Shown: piece after piece, positions 1 to 5,495 of the stretch | How positions within the stretch are numbered: position 1 is the first letter of the stretch | Layout: every line of letters begins with the position of its first letter | NCBI GenBank assembly: GCA_035273665.1 | Contig: DATEOW010000195.1 | Location: forward strand, 1-5,495 | Length of the DNA stretch: 5,495 nt | From: DATEEW01 sp035273665 | GTDB lineage: Bacteria > Pseudomonadota > Gammaproteobacteria > Burkholderiales > SG8-39 | Direction of reading: 5' to 3' | The notes under the pieces: model-generated | What the model saw: only the letters and a program-made list of their open reading frames with translations | What the model was told of the DNA's origin: nothing | The model's database searches: none | Made by a program: the position numbers and the translations under genes

Positions 1-866
1 GATAGCACGCCCTGCGGCCCTACCGAGCCCGTAGGATAGGGGCAGGTCATGGCCAACACTCGCCGACGGTTCATGAGGTTGATGGCCCCCGTTATGCCGG
101 GCAATTCGCCTAATACCTCGCGTACCCCCTCGACCAGTCCGTCAAAAGACGCGTCATCCGCTGTAAAGAAAAACGCCTCGATTCGCTCTGGGCGGCGGGC
201 CAGTGCCAGGGTCATTTGCGTGACGATGCCGGCATTGCCCTGCGCAAAAAGACCATCCAGATAGGGACCAATAGACCATTTATAGGCTTTGTCGATTCGA
301 TCGCCGCCCATTTCGCTCAATGCCGAGCGATACAGACGTCCATTAGCTAACACCGCTTCCAAGCGCATGACCGCAGCGAAATGGTCGGCGGTCGGGGTAA
401 TACCGTAGCCGCGCTCGAGCGCATTTCCGAGCAGGCTGCAATGGGGACCGGCGCCTGTTACGGGCACCATAAAGGGTTGATGATGGTCAAGCAAATAACG
501 GCTTAGTTGCCCTTGCGTGACGCCCGGCTCCACGCTGACCACACCGAGTGCAGGGTCGAAGTCCACGATACGGTTCATCTTGGAAAGATCGACGACAACG
601 CAATGATCGCGGGTCGGTTGGGCGGTGCCATATCCCCAGTTATGACCAGTGCTGATCGGATAGAGCGGAATGCGATGCAGTCCTGCGACGCGGACTAAAG
701 ACACTACCTCTGCGACGCTTTGCGGAATCAGCGCGCCGGAGATCACTCGGCCGGGGCCGCCCGTACCGGGGCCATAACGCTCATTGGCCTGCGCTTCGCC
801 AAGGACACGCTCCGGACCTAAGTCGCTCGCCCAGTCACGGAAAGCGGCGGAAAGAGAATCTAGCAA
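1..866 (-). CDS. FAD-linked oxidase, VAO/PCMH family (partial, 3' end beyond window)
   Basis: Reading the minus strand from 866 down to base 1 gives 288 uninterrupted codons that run off the left edge. The product resembles flavin-dependent oxidases and dehydrogenases of the vanillyl-alcohol oxidase / 4-cresol dehydrogenase class. Numbering from the TTG at 866, residues about 40-175 form an FAD_binding_4-type domain. Visible in it are the FAD pyrophosphate loop PLYPISTGHNWGYG (67-80), the strand VVVDLSKMNRIV (90-101), VSVEPGVTQGQL (110-121) and the block VTGAGPHCSLLGNALERGYG (136-155). Residues after about 200 begin the substrate (cap) domain. The family is usually around 500 residues, so roughly 200 are missing at the edge. 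The substrate cannot be told. The start is uncertain: TTG at 866 is the only common start codon after an in-frame TGA at 914-916, and it has no clear ribosome binding site. The gene is divergent from the PEP-CTERM gene, and a functional link between them is not evident. Confidence 0.85.
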   Translation of the reverse strand, partial: MLDSLSAAFRDWASDLGPERVLGEAQANERYGPGTGGPGRVISGALIPQSVAEVVSLVRVAGLHRIPLYPISTGHNWGYGTAQPTRDHCVVVDLSKMNRIVDFDPALGVVSVEPGVTQGQLSRYLLDHHQPFMVPVTGAGPHCSLLGNALERGYGITPTADHFAAVMRLEAVLANGRLYRSALSEMGGDRIDKAYKWSIGPYLDGLFAQGNAGIVTQMTLALARRPERIEAFFFTADDASFDGLVEGVREVLGELPGITGAINLMNRRRVLAMTCPYPTGSVGPQGVL

Positions 867-965
867 ATGCGTCGGCCAGTGAAGATTGTCGAATGATTTT
901 ACATGGCTGTTTCAAAGCATCTCTCCAAAAAGCCTAACTAACTGTAAACATTGCGCTAAACAAGC

Positions 966-981
966 TGGCCCACCCCTTGCT
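966..981 (+). promoter_or_regulatory. Sigma-54 (RpoN) -24/-12 promoter of the PEP-CTERM gene
   Basis: The 16-mer TGGCCCACCCCTTGCT matches the RpoN consensus TGGCAC-N5-TTGC(A/T). The invariant GG (967-968) and GC (979-980) are separated by exactly ten bases. Transcription would start near 992 and leave a leader of about 43 bases before the ATG at 1035. From published work on PEP-CTERM systems, exosortase substrates are often controlled by the PrsK sensor kinase and PrsR, a sigma-54 activator. A PrsR-type enhancer would be expected upstream, probably near or inside the start of the divergent oxidase gene, but I cannot identify its site. No sigma-70 promoter of similar quality is seen here. Confidence 0.75.
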
Positions 982-1021
982 TTGATTAGCCCCGAGCAGG
1001 CATTTGTTCACAGAATTTATT

Positions 1022-1030
1022 AAAGGAGGT
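1022..1030 (+). promoter_or_regulatory. Strong Shine-Dalgarno site for the PEP-CTERM gene
   Basis: AAAGGAGGT is a near-complete complement of the 16S rRNA 3' end. GGAGG ends five bases before the ATG at 1035. It fixes that start and predicts high translation, as expected for an abundant secreted matrix protein. Confidence 0.9.
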
Positions 1031-1034
1031 ACCG

Positions 1035-1883
1035 ATGAAAACAAATCTGAAGAAAGCGGTGCTGGCTGCATTGGCCGTCGGCGCGCTTGGATTTGGCGCC
1101 ACGTCAGCCGTCGCTGCGCCAGTAGTCAATGAATGGGCTTATCAAGTCGAAACCGGGTTTAGCGGTTGGACGCCCGTAAGTGCTGCCCCTGGTGCAGTCA
1201 CCGGCAGCAACCCTAACGCCGTGTTGACCGCACTGTCTGGCACCCCCATTTATACCAAACTGTCCTGGGGTGTCGATACGCCAGTAACGCCTGGAGTCCA
1301 GCAAAGTGCTTTGGGTGTAACGCCAACCGTCAACGGTACGGTGTTCACGAACGGCGCCTTCGAACCCGGCGCAACCTTGACTCACTTCAACTTCGATATT
1401 GCTGATCCCAATAACGTTTCCCTGGAAACCGCGACACTGGTGACGGCGCTGTTCTTAACCGCAATCGATCCGCCGATCGGCTCCCCTGATCCTCTGGGCC
1501 CGATCTTCTTTGACATCGGCTTCCTTGAAACCAAGAACGCCCCGATCAGCGGTACCTGCCAATTCGGCGGCGCGCCACCTTGCGACGACATTTTCGTGTT
1601 GCTGAATGCGGCCGATCTGATCACCTTCTTCGACTTCTCCGGTGAAACCTACAAAGTCACCTTGCAGCTCAGCGGTCTGGAAGAATTGACCGAAGAGCAG
1701 TGCGAAGCCGTAGGCGCATCTGCTGGTTGCCTGGGCTTGTTCACCGAGGAAAATCAAGAAAACGACTTCACCGCCGAATTCAAGATTGAACTCGTAGACA
1801 CGCAAGTACCGGAACCCGGCACCTTGGCTCTGATTGGTTTGGCGCTCGCAGGTCTTGGTCTGCGTCGCAAAATGACAGCGTAA
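1035..1883 (+). CDS. THxN-type PEP-CTERM sorting domain protein (exosortase substrate)
   Basis: This 282-residue secreted protein is a likely substrate of an exosortase. Residues 1-27 are a Sec signal peptide: KTNLKK, a hydrophobic core, then AVA with predicted cleavage before A28. The tail is a textbook PEP-CTERM signal: VPEPG at 258-262, a hydrophobic helix at about 263-276 and the basic cluster RRK at 277-279. An exosortase would cut near PEP and release the protein to the cell surface or matrix. TLTHFNFDI (114-122) carries the THxN motif (T116-N119) of the THxN family of PEP-CTERM proteins, which has no established biochemical role. The mature part is acidic and beta-rich in appearance, with two cysteine pairs (C175/C183 and C223/C232) that could form disulfides. 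The start is fixed by the ribosome binding site at 1022-1030. The gene has its own sigma-54-like promoter and a terminator, so it is probably monocistronic. The sorting signal is certain; the THxN assignment rests on the motif and overall look. Confidence 0.92.
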   Translation: MKTNLKKAVLAALAVGALGFGATSAVAAPVVNEWAYQVETGFSGWTPVSAAPGAVTGSNPNAVLTALSGTPIYTKLSWGVDTPVTPGVQQSALGVTPTVNGTVFTNGAFEPGATLTHFNFDIADPNNVSLETATLVTALFLTAIDPPIGSPDPLGPIFFDIGFLETKNAPISGTCQFGGAPPCDDIFVLLNAADLITFFDFSGETYKVTLQLSGLEELTEEQCEAVGASAGCLGLFTEENQENDFTAEFKIELVDTQVPEPGTLALIGLALAGLGLRRKMTA

Positions 1884-1900
1884 TTGCCTTAGGTGGTACG

Positions 1901-1931
1901 AAAAGACGGCCCTTCCGGGCCGTTTTTTTTT
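1901..1931 (+). terminator. Rho-independent terminator after the PEP-CTERM gene
   Basis: ACGGCCC (1906-1912), the loop TTCC (1913-1916) and GGGCCGT (1917-1923) form a perfect 7-bp GC-rich stem, followed by a run of eight more T to 1931. An A-rich stretch at 1901-1904 precedes the stem and can pair with the T run, so the hairpin could also act on the opposite strand. It separates the PEP-CTERM transcript from the polysaccharide operon. Confidence 0.95.
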
Positions 1932-1961
1932 GCACTTGTTTTTACATCACGGCCTCTGTGC

Positions 1962-1989
1962 GCCCGTTGTTTGCATGAGCACAACGCGC
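1962..1989. repeat. Inverted repeat, possible operator
   Basis: CGTTGT (1965-1970) and ACAACG (1981-1986) are perfect inverted copies around a ten-base spacer. With one mismatch the symmetry extends outward to GC at 1962-1963 and 1988-1989. Half-sites about 16 bases apart centre to centre, roughly one and a half turns, could suit a dimeric DNA-binding protein. The ten-base loop and missing T run make a terminator unlikely. Function is inferred only. Confidence 0.3.
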
Positions 1990-2048
1990 ATGACCGGGAG
2001 CAATGCGATTGGGGTGTCGGGTTAAAGATTGTTAATTTGACCATCTTC

Positions 2049-2075
2049 GGGGGGAACGAAGTTCTTCTTCCCCTC
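2049..2075 (+). promoter_or_regulatory. Stem-loop in the operon leader
   Basis: GGGGAA (2051-2056), a bulged C (2057) and GAA (2058-2060) pair with TTC (2065-2067) and TTCCCC (2068-2073) across the loop GTTC. Two further pairs (one of them G-T) extend the stem to 2049-2075, giving about eleven pairs. There is no T run, so it is not an ordinary terminator. It could be an RNA structure if transcription starts upstream, for example near the weak -10 at 2032-2037. Alternatively it could be a protein-binding dyad next to TATAAC. Confidence 0.4.
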
Positions 2076-2118
2076 TATAACCGCATGACTACTCGTACAC
2101 TTAATGCTTCAGGTCTAT

Positions 2119-2130
2119 GCAGTAAACTGC
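2119..2130. repeat. Short palindrome GCAGT-AA-ACTGC
   Basis: A perfect 5+2+5 dyad lies 67 bases before the export lipoprotein start. It is the size of a transcription factor site, but a palindrome this short can arise by chance. No regulator can be named. Confidence 0.25.
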
Positions 2131-2196
2131 CCATCCGCGACTATCCTTCTGTTATTTTGCTGGTCGTCGGGACAATAGGGAATAAGGGAGAAATCA

Positions 2197-2832
2197 ATGA
2201 GTCGTTCTTTGCGTGCGCCTTCAATTTTTGGCGCCTCCGCCAGCTTGGTTTTCGGCTTGGCTCTGATCTTGAGCGGTTGCGCCGGTCCCGGCAGCTATCC
2301 GCCTGCACCGACTACTGCTGCGACCCCCGATTACCGTTATGTCATCGGCGCGGGCGATAACGTCAATATCGTCGTCTGGCGCAATCCAGAACTTTCCATG
2401 TCGGTACCCGTACGGCCCGATGGCCGTATCAGTACGCCGCTTGTAGAGGATCTGCCTGCTTTGGGAAAAGATCCCACGACGCTTGCGCGGGACATCGAAA
2501 AAGCGCTCGGGACTTATATCCGCGAGCCCGTCGTTACCGTCATCGTCACCACTTTCTTCGGGCCATATAGCGAGCAGATTCGAGTGGTAGGCGAAGCTGC
2601 GCGGCCCCAAACGCTGCCTTATCGGCAAAACATGACAATGCTCGACGTGATGATCGCCACGGGCGGTCTTACCGATTTTGCGGACGGGAACAGCGCAGTG
2701 TTGTTGCGTACCTCGGAAGGCGGCAAACAATACACGGTCCGTCTGAAAGATTTGATCAAGCGCGGCGACGTGTCGGCGAATGTAGACGTCAAGCCCGGCG
2801 ATGTTTTGATTATTCCGCAGAGCTGGTTCTAA
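2197..2832 (+). CDS. XrtA/PEP-CTERM-type polysaccharide export lipoprotein (OPX, Wza-like, short)
   Basis: This 211-residue outer-membrane polysaccharide export protein would form the periplasmic/outer-membrane part of the conduit for the secreted polymer. A lipoprotein signal peptide ends at the lipobox LSGC (25-28), so C28 should be lipidated. A Pro/Ala/Thr-rich linker (29-44) follows. The Poly_export domain spans about 46-118, opening YRYVIGAGDNVNIVVWRNPEL with the typical RPDGRISTPL at 73-82. One SLBB domain spans about 126-206, with IRVVGEA, the MLDVMIATGGLTDFA block and the closing VKPGDVLIIPQSWF. The protein stops there, so it lacks the long C-terminal part with the amphipathic helix that forms the outer-membrane pore in the much longer Wza (about 380 residues). 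Size, domain set and the following two genes match the PEP-CTERM-locus export subfamily. The start ATG has the ribosome binding site AAGGGAGA five bases upstream. It is first in a three-gene operon, with a 42-base gap to the next gene. Confidence 0.93.
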   Translation: MSRSLRAPSIFGASASLVFGLALILSGCAGPGSYPPAPTTAATPDYRYVIGAGDNVNIVVWRNPELSMSVPVRPDGRISTPLVEDLPALGKDPTTLARDIEKALGTYIREPVVTVIVTTFFGPYSEQIRVVGEAARPQTLPYRQNMTMLDVMIATGGLTDFADGNSAVLLRTSEGGKQYTVRLKDLIKRGDVSANVDVKPGDVLIIPQSWF

Positions 2833-2874
2833 GTGCGGGACTCACTCTTCCGTATTCGAGGTTGGAACTAAACA

Positions 2875-4437
2875 ATGGATGATTTGCTTCAGCAGTTGAT
2901 GGGTTATGCGCGGGGCATGTGGCGCCGCCGCTGGCCCGGCTTGGCCGTCGCATGGGCCGTCGCTATCGTCGGCGCGATCTTGCTGTTCCGCATGCCCGAT
3001 AAATACGAAGCTTCCGCCCGCGTATACGTCGATACGGAATCGGTTCTCAAGCCTTTAATGTCGGGCCTCGCCGTTCAACCCGATGTGGATCAGCAAATCG
3101 CCATTCTGAGTCGGACATTGATCAGTCGTCCCAATGTGGAAAAACTGATCCGCATGACGGATTTGGATCTAGGCGTCACATCGACACGCGATAAAGAATC
3201 CTTGGTTGAGTCGCTGATGCAAACGCTGCAAGTCAAAGGCGGCGGAAGAGAAAATCTTTACACGATCTCTTATCGGCACACCAACCCCTCGGAAGCCAAA
3301 AGGGTAGTACAGGCCCTGCTCTCCATCTTTGTGGAATCCGGTATCGGCGATAAGCGCAATAGCAGTGACACCGCTCGCCGCTTCATTGATGAGCAGATCA
3401 AGGTATATGAAGCGAAGCTCGAAGAAGCAGAAAACCGCCTGAAGGATTTCAAACTGAAGTACATGGGTTTCTATGGGGGCGAGGGACGAGATTATTTCAG
3501 CCAACTGGCCCAACTCTCAGATCAGATTAGCGTGGCGCGACTGGAATTGCGCGCATCGCAACAAGCGCGCGACGCGCTCAAGCGTGAGCTCGCCGGTGAA
3601 GAGCCGATATATCTACCCGAAGGCGCTGACGCAACTCTGTCAGGGCCGTTACCCGAGATCGATGCGCGCATCGATACGCTCAAGCGACAGTTGGACGACA
3701 TGATGCGGACCTACACGGACAAGCATCCGGATGTTGTGGGCACCAAGCGCGTGATCGAGTCCCTCGAAGAACAAAAGCGCAAAGACTTGACGGAAATCGC
3801 CTCGCGTAAAAAAGCCGATGGCACGCCGCAGCGGCCGGTAAACAATAATCCGGTATTTCAGCAGATCAAGATCCAGCTTGCCGAGACCGAAGCGAATGTC
3901 GCGGCGCTTGAGGGGCGCGCGAGCGAACTTCAAACGCGCTACGACCGGCTAAAGGCAACCGCGCAAATGCGCCCGCAGATCGAAGCAGAATTCACTCAGT
4001 TGAATCGAGATTACGACGTGCAGAAGCGCAACTACGAGGCGCTTGTTTCCCGTCGCGAATCCGCCGCGCTCGGTGGCGAAATGGATGCGGCTGCAGCCGT
4101 CGCGGACTTCCGCATCATCGACCCGCCGGCGGCTTCACCGAATCCGGTCGCGCCAAATCGGAGCTTACTCCTCCCGGCGGTGTTACTTATTGCACTTGGC
4201 GCCGGGCTCTTTGTGAGTTTCGTCATGAGCCAAGTGTTGCCGACGTTCCACGACGCGAGAGGTTTGCGAGAGGCGGTACAACGTCCGGTGCTCGGTACTG
4301 TGTCGATGCTGTCCACGCCGACCGTTGCACGCCAACGTCGGCGCAGCGTCCTGATGTTTGCCGGCGGCGTCGCAGGCTTGGTCGCTGTCTACGGCGTCGC
4401 GCTGTTGCTACTGACGATGTCTGCTCCACGCTTATAA
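2875..4437 (+). CDS. XrtA-type polysaccharide chain length determinant (Wzz/GumC family)
   Basis: This 520-residue inner-membrane polysaccharide co-polymerase would set polymer length and couple polymerisation to export. The N-terminal Wzz region has a basic WRRRW (16-20), a membrane segment at about 22-39, then the conserved PDKYEASARVYVDT (41-54). Residues about 165-240 and 260-400 form long charged coiled-coil helices that should reach into the periplasm. The motif YTDKHPDV (280-287) is typical of GumC-like proteins. A proline-rich stretch DPPAASPNPVAP (416-427) leads into the second membrane helix (about 431-452). A short cytoplasmic piece with a basic RQRRR (486-490) and a third helix (about 492-513) end the protein. 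I believe this three-helix form is usual for the PEP-CTERM-locus subfamily, whereas plain Wzz proteins have two helices. There is no fused kinase domain; the kinase is the next gene, 11 bases downstream. The ribosome binding site is weak (GGA at 2864-2866), but the N-terminus matches the family. Confidence 0.93.
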   Translation: MDDLLQQLMGYARGMWRRRWPGLAVAWAVAIVGAILLFRMPDKYEASARVYVDTESVLKPLMSGLAVQPDVDQQIAILSRTLISRPNVEKLIRMTDLDLGVTSTRDKESLVESLMQTLQVKGGGRENLYTISYRHTNPSEAKRVVQALLSIFVESGIGDKRNSSDTARRFIDEQIKVYEAKLEEAENRLKDFKLKYMGFYGGEGRDYFSQLAQLSDQISVARLELRASQQARDALKRELAGEEPIYLPEGADATLSGPLPEIDARIDTLKRQLDDMMRTYTDKHPDVVGTKRVIESLEEQKRKDLTEIASRKKADGTPQRPVNNNPVFQQIKIQLAETEANVAALEGRASELQTRYDRLKATAQMRPQIEAEFTQLNRDYDVQKRNYEALVSRRESAALGGEMDAAAAVADFRIIDPPAASPNPVAPNRSLLLPAVLLIALGAGLFVSFVMSQVLPTFHDARGLREAVQRPVLGTVSMLSTPTVARQRRRSVLMFAGGVAGLVAVYGVALLLLTMSAPRL

Positions 4438-4442
4438 GAGGG
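4438..4442 (+). promoter_or_regulatory. Ribosome binding site selecting a GTG start
   Basis: GAGGG begins directly after the TAA of the chain-length gene and ends six bases before GTG at 4449. It supports this non-ATG start and tight translational coupling of the two genes. Confidence 0.75.
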
Positions 4443-4448
4443 TGATCC

Positions 4449-5447
4449 GTGAGTCTTATCGAACAAGCGGCCAAGCGGCTGGAAGAACTAAAGAAGACCG
4501 GCGTGGAGGTTCCCGATTCGCTCGGTGACAAGGCGCCAGTTGAGTCTGCGGCCAAGACAACGATGTCTACTCCGGAACGGATCGCCGCAAAACTGAACGA
4601 AGCGGAAGGATCGGTGCTTAAAGCTTCGTCGCCTGCTTCGCGCGGTGCAATGGATACGCCATCAGTGGCGCCTGCCTTATCAAACGCCAGCAACAACGCG
4701 CGTGCGGGGAGGCAGATAACGATCGATGTCGCCCGCTTGGCGGCGATGGGATTCTTGACGCCCGACGCGCCTCATTCGGCTCTCGCAAATGAATACCGAG
4801 TGATTAAGCGCCCCTTGCTGGCCAACGCACAAGGCAAGTCGGCCGTACCGGTCAAGAACGGCAATTTGATTATGGTGAGTAGCGCCATGCCGGGCGAGGG
4901 CAAGAGTTTCAGCGCCTTAAACCTAGCGATGAGTATTGCAACCGAGCTGGACAGTACCGTCTTGCTGATCGATGCCGACGTGGCAAATCCGACGCTGTTG
5001 CGCATTCTGGGTTTGCCGCCCGCGAAGGGGCTGATGGATGTACTCACCGACCGCAGTCTGAATGTGGGCGATGTCATTATGCGGACCAACGTGGAAAAGC
5101 TTTCCATATTGCCCGCGGGTATGCCGCATCAGCGCGCGACGGAACTGCTCGCGAGCGATTCCATGACGAGAATGCTTTCTGAAATGGCAGCGCGCTATAG
5201 CGATCGGATTTTGATATTCGATTCGCCTCCCTTATTGCCCACGACCGAGTCCAGAGTATTGGCAACGCACATGGGCCAGATTGTCGTTGTGGTCGAGGCG
5301 GAGATCACGACGCACGGCAAGCTCAAACAGGCGCTGTCTCAATTGGAAACTTGTCCGGTTGTGATGACCATGCTGAACAAGGCGCCGCGTTCCGAGGTCG
5401 GCCAGTATTACGGATACTACGGTTACGCGCGGGCGACGCAGGCCTAA
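4449..5447 (+). CDS. XrtA-associated tyrosine autokinase (BY-kinase, CpsD/CapB/Wzc-like)
   Basis: This 332-residue cytoplasmic bacterial tyrosine kinase is expected to phosphorylate its own tail and so regulate assembly of the neighbouring chain-length protein and polymer export. The first helix SLIEQAAKRLEELKKTG (2-18) is followed by a Ser/Ala-rich, probably disordered linker to about 87. The kinase core starts with ITIDVARLAAMGFLTPDAP (90-108) and NEYRVIKRPLL (114-124). Catalytic motifs are Walker A AMPGEGKS (146-153, K152), Walker A' VLLIDADVANP (171-181, D175 and D177) and Walker B ILIFDSPP (254-261, D258). The tail has a tyrosine cluster YYGYYGY (Y320, 321, 323, 324, 326), the likely autophosphorylation sites. 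The start is GTG, supported by GAGGG at 4438-4442. The protein lacks membrane segments, so activation probably depends on the C-terminal cytoplasmic parts of the chain-length protein encoded just upstream. The oligomerisation motif ExxRxxR appears as NEYRVIK, with N114 in place of the first Glu. The family assignment is firm; the link to XrtA comes from context and family look. Confidence 0.94.
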   Translation: MSLIEQAAKRLEELKKTGVEVPDSLGDKAPVESAAKTTMSTPERIAAKLNEAEGSVLKASSPASRGAMDTPSVAPALSNASNNARAGRQITIDVARLAAMGFLTPDAPHSALANEYRVIKRPLLANAQGKSAVPVKNGNLIMVSSAMPGEGKSFSALNLAMSIATELDSTVLLIDADVANPTLLRILGLPPAKGLMDVLTDRSLNVGDVIMRTNVEKLSILPAGMPHQRATELLASDSMTRMLSEMAARYSDRILIFDSPPLLPTTESRVLATHMGQIVVVVEAEITTHGKLKQALSQLETCPVVMTMLNKAPRSEVGQYYGYYGYARATQA

Positions 5448-5495
5448 GGGCCTTGCTCCACACAATAACGAAACGAACGCTCGGGGTTCTGTTGC
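5448..5495 (+). other. Start of the next intergenic or operon region, no gene visible
   Basis: The last 48 bases hold no ATG or GTG start with a ribosome binding site on the plus strand and no terminator hairpin with a T run. The operon may continue past the edge. In related loci the next genes often encode a PEP-CTERM-associated outer-membrane protein, an ATPase and the exosortase, but nothing here shows that. Confidence 0.5.

Larger units (their letters stand above)
1932..2196 (+). other. Intergenic leader upstream of the exopolysaccharide operon
   Basis: This 265-base stretch carries no credible gene. The open frame crossing it starts inside the terminator region and overlaps the export lipoprotein in another frame. 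It must contain the operon promoter, but none stands out. The best sigma-70-like pair is TTGGGG (2009-2014) and TTAATT (2032-2037) with a 17-base spacer, matching each hexamer only about half. A TATAAC (2077-2082) has no -35 partner. A check for GG-N10-GC on the plus strand found no sigma-54 site, unlike the neighbouring PEP-CTERM gene. Three dyads lie here and are listed separately. The downstream start at 2197 has the ribosome binding site AAGGGAGA (2184-2191). Confidence 0.5.

Noticed and set aside
49..264. Plus-strand open frame of 71 codons
   Set aside because: It lies entirely opposite the conserved FAD-binding oxidase on the minus strand, has an Arg/Ser-rich composition unlike a real protein and no ribosome binding site.
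507..698. Plus-strand open frame of 63 codons
   Set aside because: It is antisense to the flavin-binding domain of the oxidase, with no family resemblance and no start signal.
898..948. TTTACA and TGTAAA as a long-range inverted pair in the divergent spacer
   Set aside because: The six-base arms are separated by 39 bases and have no further symmetry, which is expected by chance in an AT-rich spacer.
945..962. Direct repeat TAAACA-N6-TAAACA just upstream of the sigma-54 element
   Set aside because: The 12-base period is suggestive, but the units are AT-rich and short, and they sit too close to the -24 element for a usual sigma-54 enhancer. Chance cannot be excluded.
1893..2360. Plus-strand open frame of 155 codons covering the intergenic leader
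   Set aside because: It starts at a GTG just before a strong terminator, reads through the hairpin and overlaps the export lipoprotein in another frame. Its product has no recognisable domain.
5441..5452. GGCC-TAAG-GGCC dyad over the kinase stop codon
   Set aside because: The four-base stem has no T run and is too weak to be a terminator.
1..5495. CRISPR arrays, tRNA or rRNA genes, insertion sequences or other mobile-element ends
   Set aside because: No regularly spaced repeats, tRNA-like cloverleaf, transposase motif or terminal inverted repeats were seen by eye on either strand.

Overview
The window looks like a chromosomal segment of a Gram-negative proteobacterium, probably beta or gamma. 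It has a moderately high GC content, an outer-membrane lipoprotein of the polysaccharide-export type, and a sigma-54-like promoter in front of a PEP-CTERM protein. The exact lineage cannot be read from the sequence. The overall theme is the PEP-CTERM/exosortase (XrtA) extracellular-matrix system. The exosortase gene itself is not inside the window.

Region 1-866 (minus strand) holds the 5' part of an FAD-linked oxidase of the vanillyl-alcohol oxidase/p-cresol methylhydroxylase class. The gene runs off the left edge. Its translation start is unclear: an in-frame TGA lies just upstream and no in-frame ATG or GTG follows it. Region 867-1034 is a divergent spacer carrying a well-formed sigma-54 -24/-12 element and a perfect ribosome binding site for the next gene. 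Region 1035-1883 encodes a secreted THxN-type PEP-CTERM protein (signal peptide, THFN motif, C-terminal PEP-helix-RRK sorting tail). It is closed by a strong intrinsic terminator, so it is probably a single-gene transcript.

Region 1932-2196 is a 265-base intergenic leader with three short dyads and no convincing promoter. It precedes a plus-strand operon of three genes: an outer-membrane polysaccharide export lipoprotein (2197-2832), a Wzz/GumC-type chain-length determinant (2875-4437) and a stand-alone bacterial tyrosine autokinase with a C-terminal tyrosine cluster (4449-5447). This order is the conserved start of XrtA/PEP-CTERM exopolysaccharide loci. The last 48 bases contain no recognisable gene start and no terminator, so the operon probably continues.

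Taken together, the kinase and chain-length protein would form the inner-membrane polymerisation/export control unit, and the lipoprotein would form the periplasmic/outer-membrane conduit. The PEP-CTERM protein is a likely exosortase substrate delivered to the same extracellular matrix. This is a known system. The less ordinary points are the clear sigma-54 signal on the substrate gene, the dyad-rich operon leader, the short export lipoprotein that implies a separate outer-membrane channel, and the damaged or unusual start of the flavin oxidase gene.
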